DNA of 17,732 nt from Rickettsiales bacterium. Lineage in GTDB: Bacteria > Pseudomonadota > Alphaproteobacteria > Rickettsiales > UBA3002. Below the pieces are notes generated by a model. The model was not told where the DNA came from and searched no databases. It was given only the letters and a program-made list of their open reading frames with translations. Position numbers and translations under genes: made by a program. This document shows positions 14,603 through 17,732 of this stretch, piece after piece. Where the stretch lies: NCBI GenBank assembly GCA_027489915.1, contig JAIXZB010000073.1:1-17732 (forward strand), written 5' to 3'. Position 1 is the stretch's first letter. Each line of letters starts with the position of its first letter.

Positions 14603-15634
14603 ATGGCTGAAAGAGAAACAGGAAGCGGATTGCAGCGAAGGCTGGCATTTGTGGCCGTGGATAGCACCACGGGCGCGGTGATGGGGCGCCCACAGAATCC
14701 TACCACACCGATTGCTCCTGCATCGCTTACCAAGCTGATGACGACCTATGAATTATTTGCAGCACTTAAAGAGGGCCGCGCCTCGTGGGATGATAGGATT
14801 CCCGTGACCCAGCATTCGATGCAGCAAACAGGCAGGCATGGCGGTCGGCTTATTTATGGTAACAGGGATGATACGATTTCAATGCAAGAAGCGCTAGGGG
14901 GAATGTTGGTGCGCTCGGCAAATGATGCTGCGATTGCGGTGGGAAAATATATAGCGCGCACAGAGAATCCAACGCTGGATGATGCGGCGGCAGACAGAGC
15001 ATTCGTGGAGCGGATGAATACGCGTGCTGCAGCACTTGGTATGCACCAGACCCGTTTTGTGGATGCAAGCGGATTACCACGCGGCGAGGGCAGGGAGCGC
15101 AGAGATACGGTAAGCACGGCGTGTGACATGGCAACGCTTGGGCTTGCACTGAAACATCATTTTCCAGAAACTGTATTTCAATCGGCTTTGAGTACGGAGC
15201 GCTTTAATTTCCGTAATTTCTGGGAACGTGAAAAAGGCTCGAACCTGCAAGGTGCTTCGGTTCCGGGAGCTACTGTTGATGTGAAGAAAACGGGCTATGT
15301 GGAAACGGGTGGGTATTCTGTGGTTGCTTCTGCAGCAAGGCAAAATCAGGAAGTGCTGGCAGTGCAGATAGGCGGAACTACAGCTGAGATGAGGGATAAT
15401 GCGTGGAGTACCAATGTGAGAGATGCACTCAGCGCTACGCGCACTGTGGCGTGGAGCAGGGTGTGTGGCCCCACAGGTGGTGTTCCAACGCAAGGTGCGC
15501 CTGTAGCAGCTGCACCGCGATATCCTGTGGTGGATGTTCCCGAAACGCAATTAGCAAACTCACCTGTTGCGCCTGCGCCAACCCCAGCGACACAAACCGA
15601 TTCTTCTAATACCAGAGATTCTGCCGAGCGCTAG
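14603..15634 (+). CDS. S11-type D-alanyl-D-alanine carboxypeptidase-like protein without visible signal peptide
   Basis: A 343-residue penicillin-binding-type serine peptidase. All three active-site motifs are present in normal order and spacing: S41-L-T-K44 (PASLTKLMTTYE), S105-A-N107 (VRSANDAAIAVG) and K229-T-G231 (VKKTGYVETGGY). The family removes or rearranges the terminal D-Ala of peptidoglycan stem peptides in the periplasm. Oddly, the protein starts MAERETGSGLQRRLAFVAVD, directly at the first domain strand, with no signal peptide. The frame upstream to the stop at 14525 contains no ATG, GTG or TTG. There is no PBP5-like C-terminal domain or amphipathic anchor; after about 280 comes a Pro/Ala-rich, probably disordered tail. 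It is divergent from mtgA. The catalytic family is sure, location and substrate are not. Confidence 0.88.
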   Translation: MAERETGSGLQRRLAFVAVDSTTGAVMGRPQNPTTPIAPASLTKLMTTYELFAALKEGRASWDDRIPVTQHSMQQTGRHGGRLIYGNRDDTISMQEALGGMLVRSANDAAIAVGKYIARTENPTLDDAAADRAFVERMNTRAAALGMHQTRFVDASGLPRGEGRERRDTVSTACDMATLGLALKHHFPETVFQSALSTERFNFRNFWEREKGSNLQGASVPGATVDVKKTGYVETGGYSVVASAARQNQEVLAVQIGGTTAEMRDNAWSTNVRDALSATRTVAWSRVCGPTGGVPTQGAPVAAAPRYPVVDVPETQLANSPVAPAPTPATQTDSSNTRDSAER

Positions 15635-15933
15635 CGCCCGCGTCCGCCGCCGCCAGAGGTACCGGCAAAACGGTTCCACCGATCGGACGCCATGCGTTTT
15701 TTACCGTTTAGGCGGTTGCGTACCTCTTGCAGTTTTGCACTCCAGACGACTTCGCCATCTGCATCGGTAGGAAGTGCGGCTTCGCGAAGTTCTGCATCGC
15801 GTTCGCGCTCAATGCGTTGACTGTCTTCGTGGAAATCGGCCTGAATATTGACACGTATATCGCGCTTGTTACGAGCGACAATCGCAGCTTTTTTCTTCTC
15901 TTTATGACTGGGATGGTTGTCTTTATGCGCCAT
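15631..15933 (-). CDS. small basic protein with Gly/Arg tail, not recognised
   Basis: A 100-residue highly charged protein: Lys-rich start (SHKEKKKAAIVARNKRD), a probable helix rich in Glu and Arg in the middle, and the end RWNRFAGTSGGGGRGR. It has no membrane segment or signal peptide. I have the impression that proteins with this tail occur in other alphaproteobacteria, but I cannot name a family. Its ATG shares a base with the stop of the gene before it. Its own stop TAG lies in CTAG and overlaps the stop of the convergent S11 peptidase by three bases. Nucleic-acid binding is possible from composition only. Confidence 0.7.
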   Translation of the reverse strand: MAHKDNHPSHKEKKKAAIVARNKRDIRVNIQADFHEDSQRIERERDAELREAALPTDADGEVVWSAKLQEVRNRLNGKKRMASDRWNRFAGTSGGGGRGR

Positions 15934-16121
15934 CAGCTTTCCGCCTTCGCAGCTATCTGCCCTTTACGCCGCAGCAGATTGGCCTTTAGCGAGGCGGCCT
16001 GCTTTGCCCGACGCTCCGCCGCGTGTTCGGCCCCAATTGCAGTGAGCTTGGGACGTGTGGGCGAGGCCTTCTTTTTCTTCGGATAGGGCGCAGAGCCTGC
16101 GGATATGTCTGAGTTTGTCAT
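15933..16121 (-). CDS. very small basic protein, first of a two-gene unit
   Basis: A 62-residue protein with a disordered-looking N-terminus containing the run KKKK, a SPTRPKL segment and an Ala/Arg/Lys-rich probable helix (AAERRAKQAASLKANLLRRK) that resembles the ends of many short alphaproteobacterial proteins. No function is known to me. Its TGA overlaps the ATG of the next small gene (TGATG), which supports both being real and translated together. Confidence 0.6.
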   Translation of the reverse strand: MTNSDISAGSAPYPKKKKASPTRPKLTAIGAEHAAERRAKQAASLKANLLRRKGQIAAKAES

Positions 16122-16197
16122 AATAACAGCCTAGCACAAATCGCCACTTGCGTGCAAGAAAGCCTTGTGGCATGGTGCGCCGCACTTTTTAGGGTAT

Positions 16198-16272
16198 GCT
16201 GGTGTAGCTCAGTGGTAGAGCACGTCATTGGTAATGACGGGGTCGGAAGTTCGATTCTTCTCATCAGCACCA
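16198..16272 (+). tRNA. tRNA-Thr (anticodon GGT)
   Basis: A complete cloverleaf can be drawn. Acceptor stem GCTGGTG pairs with CATCAGC (one G-T pair), D arm GCTCAGTGGTAGAGC, anticodon stem CGTCA/TGACG around loop TTGGTAA with anticodon GGT, and T arm GGAAG-TTCGATT-CTTCT. The discriminator base is A and the CCA end is encoded (16270-16272). Anticodon GGT reads ACC and ACU threonine codons. Confidence 0.97.
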
Positions 16273-16276
16273 CCCT

Positions 16277-16320
16277 TCGCCTTCAGCTTTGGGTGGCTTA
16301 CGCCATGCGAAGGCGATTTT
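16277..16320 (+). terminator. probable rho-independent terminator of tRNA-Thr
   Basis: Five bases after the tRNA, TCGCCTTC (16277-16284) pairs perfectly with GAAGGCGA (16309-16316), followed at once by TTTT. The 24-nt loop itself contains a small GGC-TTAC-GCC hairpin. The T run is short, so termination may be partial. Confidence 0.5.
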
Positions 16321-16335
16321 AAGCGTAGGAGTGTG

Positions 16336-16361
16336 CTTCGAAGCTCCCAAAGGGAGCGAAG
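16336..16361. repeat. stem-loop between tRNA-Thr and the globin gene
   Basis: GCTCCC (16343-16348) and GGGAGC (16352-16357) form a 6-bp stem with an AAA loop (TTT on the other strand). Pairing extends, after a GAA bulge, through CTTC and GAAG. It lies between the convergent ends of the tRNA and globin genes. A terminator role for the globin message is possible, but no T tract follows on that strand. Confidence 0.4.
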
Positions 16362-16379
16362 AAGGGCTGTTGCAGCATC

Positions 16380-16748
16380 TTATTTCCCCAATACATCACC
16401 GCGCGTGCCTCCCACAATCGCCAGCGCTTCTTCAATCAGTTCTTTAGGAACCTGCAATTCTTCCATGGCGGATTTGAGGTGCTGGGCTACGCGGTCGAAG
16501 TGGATGTCGCTTAGCCCTTGCGATACGGAATGTGCATGTGCGGCGCGCATGGTTTTGCCAGTGTAGTGATTCGGCCCACCAAACGCATAAGTGACAAACG
16601 CCGATTGGCTAAGGCGCAATGTCTCGACGTCGCTATTTTCAAAAAAAGGGGCAAGCAATGCATCGTCTAGAATTTTGTCATACATTTTGATGACTGTGGC
16701 AGTAACGGCGTTCTTGCCACCAATGCGCTCGAATAATGTTGCGTGCAT
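16380..16748 (-). CDS. glbN: truncated haemoglobin, group 1 (TrHbN-like)
   Basis: A 122-residue 2-on-2 globin of the group 1 class, which binds haem and reacts with O2 and NO. The proximal haem ligand is His71 in MRAAHAH, followed by GLSDIHFDRVAQHL; the distal B10 tyrosine is Tyr23 in VIKMYDKIL; the GGPNHYTG turn (57-64) before the F helix is typical. The ATG has an AGGGG site 8 nt upstream. It lies 32 nt after the regulator gene on the same strand and is probably co-transcribed with it, which suggests a nitric oxide or oxygen link, though this is inference from position. Confidence 0.93.
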   Translation of the reverse strand: MHATLFERIGGKNAVTATVIKMYDKILDDALLAPFFENSDVETLRLSQSAFVTYAFGGPNHYTGKTMRAAHAHSVSQGLSDIHFDRVAQHLKSAMEELQVPKELIEEALAIVGGTRGDVLGK

Positions 16749-16780
16749 GGATAGTCCCCTGTTTTCCTGAAATATGTGCG

Positions 16781-17732
16781 TTAGGTCTCTTTGATTTTGC
16801 GGTAGAAGGTGGATTTGGCAATGCCAAGAATATCGGAGGCGCGGGTGATATTACCCTCGAAATGCGTAAGTGCGGTGTGCAGTGTTTCGCGCTCGATTTC
16901 TTCCATGGTTTTGAAGCTGCCATCAAGGTGGCGCATGTTGATAAGCAGCGCGCCTGCGGAACGTGCCTCGGGTGCCGTATGCGTGGCACTGGATTCATGA
17001 ATATGCTCGAGAATATTGCGATCGATGATATCGGTATCCGAAAGCACCAGTGCGCGGTGAATGAGTCCTTCCAATTCACGCACATTGCCGAGCCATGGAT
17101 TGAGGGTAAGGTATTCTTTTGCATCTGTAGAAAGTGATTTGAACGGCAGCCTGTCGGAGGTTGCAATATGCCGCATAAAATATTCTGCCAGAGGCAATAT
17201 ATCCTGACGGCGCTCGCGCAACGGCGCTAATGTGATGCGAAGCACGTTGAGACGGAAATACAAATCCTCACGGAAGCGGCCTGATTTTATATCCTGCATG
17301 ACATCGCGCTCGGTGGCGGTGATGATGCGCACATTCACTTTCACGGGACGCCCACCTGCAAGTGGTTCAATTTCTTTTTGCTGCAACACACGCAGCAGGC
17401 GTACCTGTACATCGGCGGGAAGCTCGGTGATATCATCGAGAAACAGGGTTCCTCCCTCGGCTGCACGGATTTTTCCGACAGCACGGCTTGTGTTTACTGT
17501 ATGGGCGGCATATTCATCGCCAAATAAAATCTGCTCGATATGCTGCGATAAGGCATTGCAGTTGATTGCAATAAACGGCGCGTTCGCACGCTTACTTTCG
17601 CCATGAATGGTGCGGGCGAATAATTCTTTGCCCACCCCTGTTTCGCCCATGAGCAACACAGGCACATCGCTTGCTGCTGCTCTGCGCCCATAGCCGACAG
17701 CATGGACTAGCCCCGCATTATAGCCCACTAAA
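16781..17732 (-). CDS. NtrC-family AAA+ regulator lacking GAFTGA, N-terminus outside the window
   Basis: The AAA+ and DNA-binding parts of a bacterial enhancer-binding-type regulator. The frame is open to the window edge (L-V-G-Y-N-A...), so the GTG at 17728 is not a credible start and a sensory or receiver domain probably lies beyond. Numbering from that GTG: Walker A GETGVGKE (28-35); Walker B GGTLFLDDI (92-100) with Asp99 instead of the usual Glu; arginine-finger region RFREDLYFR (151-159); sensor II GNVRELE (214-220); C-terminal Fis-type helix-turn-helix (NITRASDILGIAKSTFYRKI). The GAFTGA loop that contacts sigma-54 is replaced in register by AAHTVN (74-79), and the sensor I Asn is Glu140. 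It probably does not activate sigma-54 promoters. The globin gene follows after 32 nt. Confidence 0.9.
   Translation of the reverse strand, partial: LVGYNAGLVHAVGYGRRAAASDVPVLLMGETGVGKELFARTIHGESKRANAPFIAINCNALSQHIEQILFGDEYAAHTVNTSRAVGKIRAAEGGTLFLDDITELPADVQVRLLRVLQQKEIEPLAGGRPVKVNVRIITATERDVMQDIKSGRFREDLYFRLNVLRITLAPLRERRQDILPLAEYFMRHIATSDRLPFKSLSTDAKEYLTLNPWLGNVRELEGLIHRALVLSDTDIIDRNILEHIHESSATHTAPEARSAGALLINMRHLDGSFKTMEEIERETLHTALTHFEGNITRASDILGIAKSTFYRKIKET

Noticed and set aside
1..17732. CRISPR array, prophage, integron or plasmid origin
   Set aside because: There are no regularly spaced direct repeats, phage or recombinase genes, or iterons anywhere in the window.

Overview
The window reads as chromosomal DNA of an alphaproteobacterium. 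The evidence is the gene order hisB–DUF2628–hisH–(GNAT)–hisA–hisF–hisE–HIT, facing a second block murA–hisG–hisD–UPF0262–infA–maf. Both orders are characteristic of Alphaproteobacteria. The order or family cannot be fixed from sequence alone, although hisG lying between murA and hisD recalls Rhodospirillales-like genomes. Nearly every base is coding, many stops and starts overlap by 1 to 8 nt, and there are no IS elements, phage genes or CRISPR arrays.

Layout. 1-933: the 3' part of a chemoreceptor gene that begins before the window. 934-1055: a long imperfect palindrome (repeat copy A). 1120-5479 (+): a tight histidine operon, hisB, DUF2628, hisH, a GNAT acetyltransferase, hisA, hisF, hisE and a HIT hydrolase. 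5484-5602: a second palindrome (copy B) between convergent genes. 5610-11348 (mostly -): the murA-hisG-hisD-UPF0262-infA-maf block, interrupted by two AT-richer orphan genes (6208-6705 on +, 7557-8009 on -). 11453-13777 (-): dcd followed by three paralogous secreted proteins of an unrecognised family. 13843-14499 (-) and 14603-15634 (+): two divergent peptidoglycan genes, mtgA and an S11-type D,D-peptidase with no visible signal peptide. 15631-16121 (-): two very small basic proteins. 16198-16272: tRNA-Thr(GGT) with its terminator. 16380-17732 (-): a group 1 truncated haemoglobin downstream of a bacterial-enhancer-binding-type regulator cut by the window edge.

How the genes work together. HisG, HisE, HisA, HisF/HisH, HisB and HisD cover much of histidine biosynthesis. 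HisI, HisC, histidinol-phosphatase and the HisZ subunit that a short-form HisG needs must lie elsewhere. MurA, MtgA and the S11 peptidase belong to peptidoglycan synthesis or remodelling. Dcd feeds thymidylate synthesis, InfA translation initiation, and Maf nucleotide sanitation or cell-cycle control.

The parts least explained by known biology are: (1) the tandem family of secreted proteins (four domain copies in three genes) whose first gene overlaps the dcd stop codon; (2) the regulator next to the globin, in which the sigma-54 contact motif GAFTGA is replaced in register by AAHTVN; (3) the two palindromic elements, which share an inner core but have different, self-complementary outer arms; and (4) the apparently leaderless S11 peptidase without an export signal. 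There is no gene-free stretch longer than about 180 bases.
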